15,069 nucleotides of DNA from Spirochaetaceae bacterium (GCA_031272345.1 JAISTZ010000151.1:1-15069); one strand, 5' to 3'. Numbered from the stretch's first letter, positions 7,534-14,959 are shown. Notes: a model not told the origin generated them from the sequence alone. Made by a program: numbers and translations.

Positions 7534-7557
7534 AATCCGTGTAGGTATACCATAAAT
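7524..7557. repeat. Two 13-bp direct repeats at 21-bp spacing, candidate operator
   Basis: GTATACCATAAAT occurs exactly at 7524-7536 and at 7545-7557. The 21-bp period is two helical turns, so both copies face the same side of the DNA. Each contains the palindrome GTATAC. The left copy overlaps the ABC operon -10 box; the right copy lies just upstream of the yajC promoter region. This suits a binding site for a regulator acting on one or both divergent operons; it could also be a duplicated promoter element. Confidence 0.6.
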
Positions 7558-7562
7558 AGCCC

Positions 7563-7590
7563 TTGACGCGGAATATCGTTTTATGATACG
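7563..7590 (+). promoter_or_regulatory. Probable yajC-secDF-lysC promoter
   Basis: TTGACG (7563-7568) is an excellent -35 box. The best-looking -10, TATGAT (7582-7587), is only 13 bases away, which is short; GATACG (7585-7590) is at 16 bases but poorer. Either way the start would fall near 7594-7598, leaving a leader of about 30 bases with the AAGGAAGGA ribosome site (7612-7620) before the yajC ATG. Confidence 0.4.
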
Positions 7591-7626
7591 TTTTCCAGAC
7601 TAAACTTTTTTAAGGAAGGAAAACCT

Positions 7627-8097
7627 ATGAATTTTATCCCGTTCTTGCAGACTCCGGCCGGCGGCTCAGGCAACATGCTCATGACGATCATGCCATTCGC
7701 CCTTATCTTCGCAATTTTTTACTTTTTAATGATCCGCCCGCAGAACAAAAAGCAAAAAGAAACGGAGCAGATGATTTCGGCCCTCAAAAAGGGTGACAAG
7801 GTTATCACCGTAGGGGGCATCCACGGAGTCATATCCTCAACCAAAGAGAAGACTCTCATCGTCAAGGTGGACGAAAACACAAAAATCGAGTTCAACCGCT
7901 CGGCCATCTCGACCGTTGTGGTGGACAAACCCGCAACGGCCCCCGTGGCGGCGGAAAAGAAGGGTCTTTTGGCGTCCCTCTTCGGCGGCAAAAAGGACGT
8001 GCCCGCGGAGGCAAAAAAAGAGCCTCCCCCGGAGGCAGGAGGGGCTTCCCCTGCCGAACCGTCAACCGGAGACGACAAAAAACCGGATACAAACTAA
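7627..8097 (+). CDS. yajC: Preprotein translocase subunit YajC
   Basis: 156 aa. A short N-terminus is followed by one membrane helix (about residues 17-36) ending in IRPQNKKQKE, the YajC hallmark. The compact cytoplasmic domain ISALKKGDKVITVGGIHGVI follows. YajC joins SecDF to support SecYEG-dependent export at the inner membrane. E. coli YajC is about 110 aa; here a Lys/Glu/Pro/Ala-rich tail of about 50 residues (from about residue 105) extends it. An AAGGAAGGA ribosome site lies 6 bases before the ATG. It is the first gene of an operon with secD (14 bp gap), secF and lysC. Confidence 0.95.
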   Translation: MNFIPFLQTPAGGSGNMLMTIMPFALIFAIFYFLMIRPQNKKQKETEQMISALKKGDKVITVGGIHGVISSTKEKTLIVKVDENTKIEFNRSAISTVVVDKPATAPVAAEKKGLLASLFGGKKDVPAEAKKEPPPEAGGASPAEPSTGDDKKPDTN

Positions 8098-8111
8098 CGC
8101 GGAGTTGAAAC

Positions 8112-9845
8112 ATGCGAAAAATCACGCGGTTCATCCTGGTTCTGGCGGTCATCGCTATCTGTTTTGGGTTCCTCCTTCCTTCAATTAACTGGTACGTCCG
8201 TACCCCCAAGGAAGTACAGACCCTGGCGCTTGGTTCGCTGGAAAAAATCAAGGACTATTCAATCGCCATGGCCCATTCGGACGTGATAGCCCTCAAGGCC
8301 CTGGCGGCTTCCGGGCCGGATTCACCCATCCCGGCCCAGTATTCCTGGCTCACGCCGGTCATCAAGGAAAACTGCAAGCTCCTCAAGCGGCCCGTGCCCG
8401 GGGGCATCAGGGAGTCCCTGCTCACCTTTTCCACGGAGGCGGAATTCGAGGCCGCCGTGGAATCCCGCTACCGGGAGATGATTCTCAAGGCAAAGCGGCT
8501 CTACAACAACTCGGTCAAACTGGGGCTGGACCTCTCCGGAGGCATGAGCGTCACCGTAAAGGCCGACCTCGACACGGCCTACGCCGCCCAGGGTCAGGGT
8601 GACACGGGCATGGACGCGGCCCAGTTCCGCTCCCACGCCATGGCCCAGGCCATAGACACCCTCCGGGGCCGCATCGACCGGTTCGGCCTTACGGAGCCGG
8701 TGATTCGCCAGCAGGGTGAAGACCGAATCTACATCGAGCTCCCCGGCGCGGCTGAGGCGGACAGAATCAACTCGATAATCATGGGCAAGGGCATCCTCAA
8801 CTTCCGGCTGGTGGATTCCGGTGCAACCGAGGCGTTCACCACGGCATACCGGCAGAATCCCGCGGGCATCTTCAACGCCGCCGGAGACCTGGTGGACCCG
8901 TCCCTCATTCCCGCGGACTGCGAGGTCCTGGGGCTCTACACCAAGGACCAGTACGACCTGGACGAGCGGGTCGGCTATCTGGTCATAAAAAAAGAAATCG
9001 CCCTGGACGGCAAACACATCAAGAGCGCCCAGATAGACAGCGACCTCACGGGGAAACCCCAGGTCACCTTCAACCTGGACGCGGAGGGGGCGGTGATCTT
9101 CGGGGACTTCACCAGCGCCCACGTGAACGAAAACCTGGCGATCGTGTCGGACGACAAGATCAAGTCCTACGCCAGAATCAACAGCGCAATCACCGGCGGC
9201 AACGTGGCGATCTCCGGGTTCGGCCTGGACGAGGCCCAGGACTTGCAGAAGGTCCTCCAGACCGCCTGGCTCAGTGTTCCCCTGTCGGTAGAGAGCCAGC
9301 AGGTGATCGGCGCGTCCCTGGGGGAAGAAGCGATCGAGCAGGGCATGAGGGCCGTGGTGTTCGGCCTGCTGGCGGTGCTGGTGTTCATGTTCCTCTGGTA
9401 TTTGGGCTCGGGGATAAACGCCGTGGTGGCCCAGATTCTGAACCTGTACATCATGTTCAGTGTGCTGTCCGCCCTCAACCTCACCCTTACCCTGCCGGGC
9501 ATCGCGGGGATGATCCTCACCATCGGCATGGCGGTGGACGCAAATGTGATTGTCTTTGAGCGGATCAAAGAGGAGCTGCGCCTGGGCAAGGGCCGGGCCG
9601 CTTCGGTGGCCGCGGGGTTCAAGAACGCCTTCAGCGCCATCATGGACGCGAACATCACCACCTTCATCGCCGCGGCCTTCATGTCCCAGTTGGGCACCGG
9701 ATCCATCCAGGGCTTCGCGGTCAGCCTGGCCATCGGGGTCGTCACCTCCGTGTTCACGGCCCTGTTCGTGTCCCGCCTCATCTTTGACTTCGGCACCGAG
9801 GCCCTCAAGAGCCAGAAGATAAGCATCAGTTGGAGACTCAAATGA
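8112..9845 (+). CDS. secD: Protein translocase subunit SecD
   Basis: 577 aa. SecD couples the proton gradient to the late steps of protein export through SecYEG. TM1 (about residues 7-25) leads into a large periplasmic region with GLDLSGG at 138-144, then MAQAIDTLRGRIDRFGLTEPVI and IELPGA in P1. The C-terminal five-helix bundle holds GMAVDANVIVFERIKEEL, where D476 corresponds to the proton-relay aspartate of E. coli SecD (D519). All expected signatures are present. A GGAG ribosome site lies 7 bases before the ATG. The stop overlaps the secF start (ATGA), so SecD and SecF are produced in coupled fashion. Confidence 0.97.
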   Translation: MRKITRFILVLAVIAICFGFLLPSINWYVRTPKEVQTLALGSLEKIKDYSIAMAHSDVIALKALAASGPDSPIPAQYSWLTPVIKENCKLLKRPVPGGIRESLLTFSTEAEFEAAVESRYREMILKAKRLYNNSVKLGLDLSGGMSVTVKADLDTAYAAQGQGDTGMDAAQFRSHAMAQAIDTLRGRIDRFGLTEPVIRQQGEDRIYIELPGAAEADRINSIIMGKGILNFRLVDSGATEAFTTAYRQNPAGIFNAAGDLVDPSLIPADCEVLGLYTKDQYDLDERVGYLVIKKEIALDGKHIKSAQIDSDLTGKPQVTFNLDAEGAVIFGDFTSAHVNENLAIVSDDKIKSYARINSAITGGNVAISGFGLDEAQDLQKVLQTAWLSVPLSVESQQVIGASLGEEAIEQGMRAVVFGLLAVLVFMFLWYLGSGINAVVAQILNLYIMFSVLSALNLTLTLPGIAGMILTIGMAVDANVIVFERIKEELRLGKGRAASVAAGFKNAFSAIMDANITTFIAAAFMSQLGTGSIQGFAVSLAIGVVTSVFTALFVSRLIFDFGTEALKSQKISISWRLK

Positions 9846-11092
9846 AAAAAATAATCCGTTTCAGCCGGGCCTTTTTGCCCCTCTGCATTGTGAGCGTCCT
9901 CGTCATCCTTAGCGGCGCCTTCAGAATCGCCACAAAGGGGGTGAACTTCGGGCTTGACTTTGCGCCGGGCCTCCTTGAGGAAGTGCGTATCGCACCCCCG
10001 GCCTTCTCCCTTACCTACAACGGCGTCGCCAGGGCGGTCGTGCAGACCTCCTCCACCGGGCTTTCCATCATCGTGTCCGGGGCCGGGGCGGAAAACGCCA
10101 CCTACACCTACCTCTACGGGGTCTACCCCACGGTGGGCAGCCTTACCGGGGCCCTGGGGCAGCTCGACGGGCTCACCGCTTCGGCAATCGCGGCCCCGTC
10201 GGCCTCAACGTCGTCCCTCTTTGTGGACTCCTCCGTGTCCACGGTGCTCTCCTCCACCCCCTACCTCTTCCACTACAACGACCCCGCCATGAAGGTACTC
10301 GACCCCGATGAGGTGCGGGATTTCCTCGCCGCTTCTGACGGTGAAGGGGGCCCCGGGTTCGAGGTAAAACGCATGGGCGCCGAGGGCGACAATTCCTTCC
10401 AGATCCGCACCGCCGACACGGGAGAGGAAGGGGCGAACCAGGCCCTGGAGGACAAAATCATCTCCAGCCTGCGGAGCGCCTATGGGAACGATTCCGTGGC
10501 GGTAATCCGCACGGACTTCATCGGCGCCCAGTTCTCCCAGTCCCTGGTCGTAAAGTCGATCCTTACGGTGCTGGCAACCCTGGCGCTCATCTGGGTCTAC
10601 TCCACCATCCGCTTCAAGTGGGACTTCGCCCTGGGTGCGGTGCTGGCCATCCTGCACGACGCTCTGGTGATGCTCTCGTTCATCGCCTGGACGCAAATCG
10701 AATTTTCTACAATCATCCTGGCGTCGATCCTCACCATCATCGGCTATTCCATCAACGACACCATCGTGGTGCTCGACCGGGTGCGGGAAAACTTCAAGAC
10801 CATCAAGGTGCAGAAGTTCACCGAACACCTCGACATGGCCCAGACGGAAATCCTTTCCCGCACGGTGATTACCACCATAACGACCCTCTTGGCCGTGGTG
10901 GCCCTCTTCGTCTTTACCACGGGCAGCATGAAGGACTTTGCCCTGTGCTTAATCGTGGGCATGATCTCCGGGGTGTACTCCACGATCTTCATCACCGGTG
11001 GGTTCCTGTCCCTTACCAGGCGGAACTGGAAACCCACTGAGGAAGACCGGAAGATCGGCGCCTTCGCCCTTCCTGCCGGCAAAAAAGCATAG
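9842..11092 (+). CDS. secF: Protein translocase subunit SecF, enlarged periplasmic domain
   Basis: 416 aa, compared with about 300-325 in most bacteria. TM1 (about residues 11-29) precedes GLDFAPG (37-43), where the usual GIDFTGG has Pro in place of the first Gly. The region up to TM2 (about residue 232) is about 200 residues, near twice the E. coli SecF loop, and rich in Ser/Thr/Ala. The helix bundle carries DFALGAVLAILHDALVM, IGYSINDTIVVLDRVREN and ILSRTVITTITTLLAV; R340 matches the essential arginine of E. coli SecF (R247). The ATG at 9842 is chosen over a TTG at 9830 because it has GGAG seven bases upstream and overlaps the secD stop as ATGA. The partner of SecD in one proton-driven complex. 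Confidence 0.95.
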   Translation: MKKIIRFSRAFLPLCIVSVLVILSGAFRIATKGVNFGLDFAPGLLEEVRIAPPAFSLTYNGVARAVVQTSSTGLSIIVSGAGAENATYTYLYGVYPTVGSLTGALGQLDGLTASAIAAPSASTSSLFVDSSVSTVLSSTPYLFHYNDPAMKVLDPDEVRDFLAASDGEGGPGFEVKRMGAEGDNSFQIRTADTGEEGANQALEDKIISSLRSAYGNDSVAVIRTDFIGAQFSQSLVVKSILTVLATLALIWVYSTIRFKWDFALGAVLAILHDALVMLSFIAWTQIEFSTIILASILTIIGYSINDTIVVLDRVRENFKTIKVQKFTEHLDMAQTEILSRTVITTITTLLAVVALFVFTTGSMKDFALCLIVGMISGVYSTIFITGGFLSLTRRNWKPTEEDRKIGAFALPAGKKA

Positions 11093-11103
11093 TCCGCGCC
11101 GCC

Positions 11104-12432
11104 ATGGTCGTCATGAAATTCGGCGGCTCCTCCGTGGAGGGGAGCGAGGGCATACGCCGGGTTGGGTCTATCATTTCCCGCAATTTGGAGCAGCAGCCCC
11201 TGGTGGTGCTCTCCGCCATGGGGGACACGACGGACTTCCTCCTCAAGGCCGGGGAGGAGGCCCTGGAGGGCAGGGTGAATATCGAAGCCCTGGAGAAAAC
11301 CCACCGGGACGCCATGGCCGCCCTGGGGCTGGATTCCCTTCCCCAGGTTGACTCCCTCTTTTCCGAGCTGACCGGCCTCCTCACGGGGGTCTCCATGATA
11401 AAGGAGCTTTCCGCCAGGAGCCGGGACCTCCTGGTATCCTTCGGGGAGCGGCTCTCGGTGCGGATTGTGGCCGCCTGGCTGCAAAAAACCGGGGTTCCCG
11501 CCCGGCCTGTTGACGCCTGGGACGGGGGATTCCTCTCGAACTCCCAGTTCACCCAGGCGGAGCTCCTCGAGGACGTGTGGCTCACCATCCCGGCGGCCTT
11601 CGGGGACTACATCTCCGGCAGGGACAAAGCTGTGCCGATTGTCACGGGGTTCATCGCCATGGACAAGAGGGGCAACATCACCACCCTGGGACGGGGGGGG
11701 AGCGACCTCACCGCCACCATGCTGGGGGCGGCCCTCCGGGTGCGGGAGGTGCAGACCTGGAAGGACGTGGACGGAATCCTCACCGCCGACCCCAGGGTTG
11801 TGCCCGGGGCCCGCACCGTGGCGGAGGTCACCTACGACGAAGCTTCGGAGCTGGCCTTCTTCGGCTCCCAGGTGCTCCACCCCCGGTCCATGCAGCCGTG
11901 CAGGAAGACGGGCACCGTCGTGCGGGTAAAAAATTCCTACAACCCCGACGGGGCGGGTTCAATCATCCTGCCGGAACACACGGGCAATCCCGGCCCGGTG
12001 CGGGCAATCACGGCGGTAAAAAACATCACCCTGATCGACATCATCTCCTCCCACATGCTGGGGGCTTCGGGCTTTTTGGCCCACATCTTCAACCAGTTCC
12101 TCAAGTGGAACATAAGCATCGACGTGATCGCCACCAGCGAGGTGTCCGTCTCCCTCACGGTGAACACCGGGCCTGACCTTACGGGCCTGATTGCGGACAT
12201 CGGGCGGGCGGCGGACGTGCGGTGCCACGCGGGCAAGGCAATCATCACCCTCATCTGCGACGTAACCCGCTCCAGCTCCATCCTGGCGTCGGCCTTCTCC
12301 GCCCTGTCCGGCGCGGGAATCAACGTGCAAATGATCAGCCAGGGGGCGTCCAAGGTGAACATCAGTCTGCTCTGCGAGGACAGGGAAGCGGATTCGGTGG
12401 TGCGGATTCTCCACGCCGCATTCTTTGGATGA
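11104..12432 (+). CDS. lysC: Aspartate kinase (monofunctional, two ACT domains)
   Basis: 442 aa. Phosphorylates aspartate to aspartyl-4-phosphate, the entry to lysine/diaminopimelate, methionine and threonine synthesis. MKFGGSSV begins at residue 4 (K5), SFGERLS covers 112-118 (E115), and GRGGSDLTA (196-204, with D201) plus WKDVDGILTADPR are the nucleotide and aspartate sites. Two ACT domains follow (about 305-365 and 377-442), so allosteric inhibition is expected. The C-terminus VRILHAAFFG is the normal family end, so the gene is complete. It lies 11 bp after secF with no strong ribosome site; ATG at 11113 is an alternative start. Being fourth in a secDF operon is unusual. The G8 run at 11693-11700 sits within the GRGGSD codons. 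The symbol is for the general family; the bacterium may have other isoforms. Confidence 0.93.
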   Translation: MVVMKFGGSSVEGSEGIRRVGSIISRNLEQQPLVVLSAMGDTTDFLLKAGEEALEGRVNIEALEKTHRDAMAALGLDSLPQVDSLFSELTGLLTGVSMIKELSARSRDLLVSFGERLSVRIVAAWLQKTGVPARPVDAWDGGFLSNSQFTQAELLEDVWLTIPAAFGDYISGRDKAVPIVTGFIAMDKRGNITTLGRGGSDLTATMLGAALRVREVQTWKDVDGILTADPRVVPGARTVAEVTYDEASELAFFGSQVLHPRSMQPCRKTGTVVRVKNSYNPDGAGSIILPEHTGNPGPVRAITAVKNITLIDIISSHMLGASGFLAHIFNQFLKWNISIDVIATSEVSVSLTVNTGPDLTGLIADIGRAADVRCHAGKAIITLICDVTRSSSILASAFSALSGAGINVQMISQGASKVNISLLCEDREADSVVRILHAAFFG

Positions 12433-12493
12433 ACGCGCCCCCCAGAGCGAGCTCCCCCAGCACGGGGTCAATTTCTTTCCAGTTCAGGGACAT
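12362..12493 (-). pseudogene. Promoter-proximal remnant of a gene, possibly NFACT/fibronectin-binding-like
   Basis: A 43-codon minus-strand frame starts MSLNWKEIDPVLGELALGG and then AFIQRM. To my memory, spirochaete NFACT-family (RqcH/FbpA-like) proteins begin in this style (MSLNWKEI..-..EL-L-G-..-IQ), but I could not check this. After residue about 24 the frame lies antisense to the end of lysC, turns into Pro/Arg-rich filler and stops. The lysC end is conserved, so the body of this second gene cannot be here. The likeliest reading is a fragment left by a rearrangement with its breakpoint near the lysC stop. The alternative is a genuine small leaderless ORF, or chance. A perfect promoter directly before the ATG argues against chance. 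Confidence 0.4.
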
Positions 12494-12528
12494 GGGGAGA
12501 GTGTACCACAGGACGCCTCCTGAATCAA
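12493..12528 (-). promoter_or_regulatory. Leaderless-type sigma70 promoter in the lysC/FGE-like convergent gap
   Basis: On the minus strand TTGATT (12528-12523), a 17-base spacer and TACACT (12505-12500) are followed by CTCCCC and then an ATG at 12493. With a standard 6-base discriminator, +1 is exactly the A of the ATG. It drives the short ORF that runs into the lysC 3' end. No ribosome site lies between promoter and ATG. Confidence 0.55.
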
Positions 12529-12586
12529 GGGGGCGCGATGCCGCCAGGAAAAACCACGCCGTCCGTGTCCGCCAAGACGCTCCCCC

Positions 12587-13825
12587 TCACCCCCCATTCC
12601 GCACCAGCCGGAAGCCGAGGAAGTTGTACCTGTCCGACGGACTGCCGTGGCTCCGGTAAGCTGAACGAAGGCTCTGCGCGTAGTGGTACCAGGACCCGCC
12701 GCGTAGCACGCGGTCGGAGCCGGAGGCCGCGCCCGTAGGATTCGTCTGCGCACTCGTGGGGTAGCCGCCATACCAGTCCCAGCACCATTCCCACACATTG
12801 CCGTGCATGTCATACAGGCCCCAGGGATTCGCGGGAAAACTCCCCGCAGGAGTCGTTTCCCTCAATCTATCCTCCCGGTAGTTCGCCTGGCGCGTGGTGA
12901 TGTTGTTCCCGGTGCTGAACGGCGTCGTGGTCCCAACCCGGCAGGCATATTCCCACTCCGCCTCGGTGGGTAGACGGTAACCGTTGGCGTTCCTGTTCCA
13001 GGTGACATTGTCTCCGTTTATCCCATAGGCCGGAGTCAAGCCTTCTTTTCGGCTCCGGGCATTGCAGTATTCCACAGCGTCATACCAGGAAACACTTTCC
13101 ACCGGCAGATTATATCCCTTGAACTTGCTGGGATTTGCCCCCATGACTGCCTCGTATTCCTCCTGGGTCACCTCGCATTTCCCCATGTAAAACGGCGACA
13201 CCGTAACCCTGTGCTGGGCTTCATCGTCGTCCCGGCCCGCTTCGCTCGCGGGGCTTCCCATGATGAACGCGCCGCCTTCGATATATACAAAGCCGTCAGG
13301 AATCGCGCCCGGATTGGCGCCTCCGGGAACCGCGCCCGGTCTGGCGCCGCCGGTCATGGACTTCTGTATGTCCCGCACCAGTCCCGGTATCCTGTCGATG
13401 AGGCCGTCGATGTCCCGGGCGTAGATCTGGGAACCGTCTATCTGCACAAAGTCGGGGTAGGTGTACATGGAAATCATAAATACGATGCGGGTTCCCACTT
13501 TTGAGAGCTGCCCGGATATGATCCACCCGGCGTTCAGCACACGTCCGTATTCGGCGGTCTTGGCGGAATCAGAGAGCCTGCTTAACTGGAAATTCGCCTC
13601 CTGCGTAAAAAGCTTTTCCACGTCACCCCGGGGCACCACGCTGAACAGCCCGGTCTCCCTGCCCGCCCGGGAAAACCGGTTGCTGAAGTCCCCGTAGAAG
13701 GCCTGGGCCTCGCTCTGGTTTATCACATTGTCCCGCACTTCAAATGGAAACACGGCGGCGCGTACCTGGGCGTATGCGGCAAACACACACGCCATGAACA
13801 CAAACCCTGCAACAACCTTCCTCAT
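12587..13825 (-). CDS. Secreted CsgG/LpoB-like + formylglycine-generating-enzyme-like (SUMF1) protein
   Basis: 412 aa. Residues 1-19 are a type I signal peptide (MRKVVAGFVFMACVFAAYA, cut before Q20), so the protein is exported. Residues about 22-155 (AAVFPFEV, VVPRGDVEKLF, WIISGQLSKVG) resemble the CsgG/LpoB-like fold found in many Treponema proteins. A Gly/Pro linker (GGARPGAVPGGANPGAIP) leads to an FGE-sulfatase domain (about 178-410) with VYIEGGAFIMGS, YRLPTEAEWEYACR, GNVWEWCWDWYGG and RVLRGGSWYHYAQS. The two copper-binding cysteines of active FGE, expected just after GGSW, are absent, so sulfatase activation is unlikely and the fold is probably a binding module. The start at 13825 has AAGGAG seven bases upstream, overlapping the stop of the lipoprotein gene; an in-frame ATG at 13948 would put an Arg-rich stretch before the signal peptide. 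Confidence 0.85.
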   Translation of the reverse strand: MRKVVAGFVFMACVFAAYAQVRAAVFPFEVRDNVINQSEAQAFYGDFSNRFSRAGRETGLFSVVPRGDVEKLFTQEANFQLSRLSDSAKTAEYGRVLNAGWIISGQLSKVGTRIVFMISMYTYPDFVQIDGSQIYARDIDGLIDRIPGLVRDIQKSMTGGARPGAVPGGANPGAIPDGFVYIEGGAFIMGSPASEAGRDDDEAQHRVTVSPFYMGKCEVTQEEYEAVMGANPSKFKGYNLPVESVSWYDAVEYCNARSRKEGLTPAYGINGDNVTWNRNANGYRLPTEAEWEYACRVGTTTPFSTGNNITTRQANYREDRLRETTPAGSFPANPWGLYDMHGNVWEWCWDWYGGYPTSAQTNPTGAASGSDRVLRGGSWYHYAQSLRSAYRSHGSPSDRYNFLGFRLVRNGG

Positions 13826-13836
13826 CGCAACGCTCC

Positions 13837-14841
13837 TTACTTCCCCTTGTTCAGCGTAATCCCCACCACGCCGGAATAACCGGGCGCGGGGTTTATGTTG
13901 ATCCGCAGATGGCGGTTGTCCGCTTGCAGGGCGTACACGTTTACCCATTTGACTCGCGCAAGCCTTGCAATTGCCGGATTGGCGAATTCACATTCAAGTT
14001 CAAACACCCCGTCTTCCGCGCCCCAATACCCTTCCCCGGCCTGGGCCTTCCCGTCTTCCGCGCGTACCGTGACAAAACAGGTGCGGTCAGCGAACAGGCT
14101 GATGCTGTAGGCGTCCCGGAACGTGACGCCCCCGGCGGTGTAAGCCACGGTTCCGCTCCACACCCCGCCGAATTCGTCGGGGGAAAAGGGTTTGTTCGGC
14201 GGGGCGGGCAGCGGGGCCGTCCGCAGGGCGGGAGGGTCTTTCATCGAAAGCAGGGCGCTCATCCGCGCGTCGTCCCTGATGTCCGCTGTGTACGCCGCAG
14301 CTACCACCGCGGTTTCCGCGTTGAAGGCCTGGAGGGCCATACGGTAGGACGCGCCCGCCCTGGTGAGCCGCCCGGTCAGGAGGAGCTGCGCCCCCAGGAT
14401 GTGCCCGATTCTCTGCGCCGTATCTTCGTCCAGGTCTGGGGAAAGGCCCAGAGTCTGCTCCCGCTTTATGGTGTCGAGGTTCGCCCGGTCAACCACCACG
14501 AGCCGCCGGGTGTTTACCAGCGCGGCGGTGAGCTCGTCTTCCACGTACCCGGAAAACGCAGTGGCAGGGGAAGAAAAGCCCGCCACGGCGAGGCTCACCC
14601 CGGCGGGGAGTTTCCCGCTGATGTCCCGGGCAGCCTGGGCAATGGCCTCGTCCAGGGACACGCCGGTGGGGGCTGTCTCCTGGATGACAGGCCGCGCCGG
14701 AGCCGCGCTTTGGGACGAGGGGGACCGCTGGGCAGGGCCGGGAGAGGGCACACTTGCAACCGGAGGGCTTGCGCAGGAGGCGAGTGCCGTCGCAACGGCC
14801 GCAAGGAGACACACAAAAAACCTGTCAAAATTTCTGGTCAT
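13837..14841 (-). CDS. Lipoprotein with CsgG/LpoB-like domain
   Basis: 334 aa from the ATG at 14841 (MTRNFDRFFV). The signal peptide ends in lipobox L20-A-S-C23, so the mature protein is lipid-anchored at Cys23. A Pro/Ser-rich linker follows. Residues about 60-195 (VSLAVAGF, LVVVDRANLDTIKREQ, GAQLLLTGRL) are a CsgG/penicillin-binding-protein-activator-like domain; GDF-like 'RANLDTIKREQ' is typical. The C-terminal about 110 residues (FGGVWSGTVAYTAGG, a GYWGAEDG motif) look like a beta-rich domain I cannot name. An in-frame ATG at 14877 would give 12 more residues (MDTRKSRGRPRF); it has only a close AAGAG, so 14841 is preferred but not certain. First gene of the operon with the FGE-like protein, 11 bp away. 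Role may be cell-wall or surface assembly; not established. Confidence 0.8.
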   Translation of the reverse strand: MTRNFDRFFVCLLAAVATALASCASPPVASVPSPGPAQRSPSSQSAAPARPVIQETAPTGVSLDEAIAQAARDISGKLPAGVSLAVAGFSSPATAFSGYVEDELTAALVNTRRLVVVDRANLDTIKREQTLGLSPDLDEDTAQRIGHILGAQLLLTGRLTRAGASYRMALQAFNAETAVVAAAYTADIRDDARMSALLSMKDPPALRTAPLPAPPNKPFSPDEFGGVWSGTVAYTAGGVTFRDAYSISLFADRTCFVTVRAEDGKAQAGEGYWGAEDGVFELECEFANPAIARLARVKWVNVYALQADNRHLRININPAPGYSGVVGITLNKGK

Positions 14842-14911
14842 AAAACGCGGACGTCCCCTGGATTTTCTTGTATCCATAGCTCTTTTGCCATGTTTAGCTG
14901 TATATTTCTAT

Positions 14912-14947
14912 CAGAAAAATTATATAGTCTAAAAAGCATAGAGTCAA
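14912..14947 (-). promoter_or_regulatory. Sigma70 promoter of the lipoprotein/FGE-like operon
   Basis: On the minus strand TTGACT (14947-14942), a 17-base spacer and TATAAT (14924-14919) make a near-perfect promoter, with a start near 14912. This gives an untranslated leader of about 70 bases to the ATG at 14841 or about 35 to the ATG at 14877. The -35 box lies within an inverted repeat (14938-14954), so a bound regulator could block it. Confidence 0.75.
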
Positions 14948-14959
14948 GCTCTATAGAGC
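14938..14959. promoter_or_regulatory. Overlapping inverted repeats, candidate operator
   Basis: GCTCTATAGAGC (14948-14959) is a perfect 12-bp palindrome. Its left half also pairs with ATAGAG at 14938-14943 across a 5-base loop (TCAAG), so three TAGAG/CTCTA half-sites are clustered. The group covers the lipoprotein -35 box and lies 15 bases before the XRE-type start, a typical position for an autoregulated operator. Symmetry is seen; binding is inferred. Confidence 0.5.

Noticed and set aside
10744..11880. 378-residue minus-strand frame across secF and lysC
   Set aside because: It spans two real plus-strand genes and their boundary, with low-complexity composition.
12433..12480. Possible terminator after lysC (CCCC-AGCAC-GGGG, then T-rich bases)
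   Set aside because: The stem is only about four pairs and the T-run is broken; not enough to support a call.
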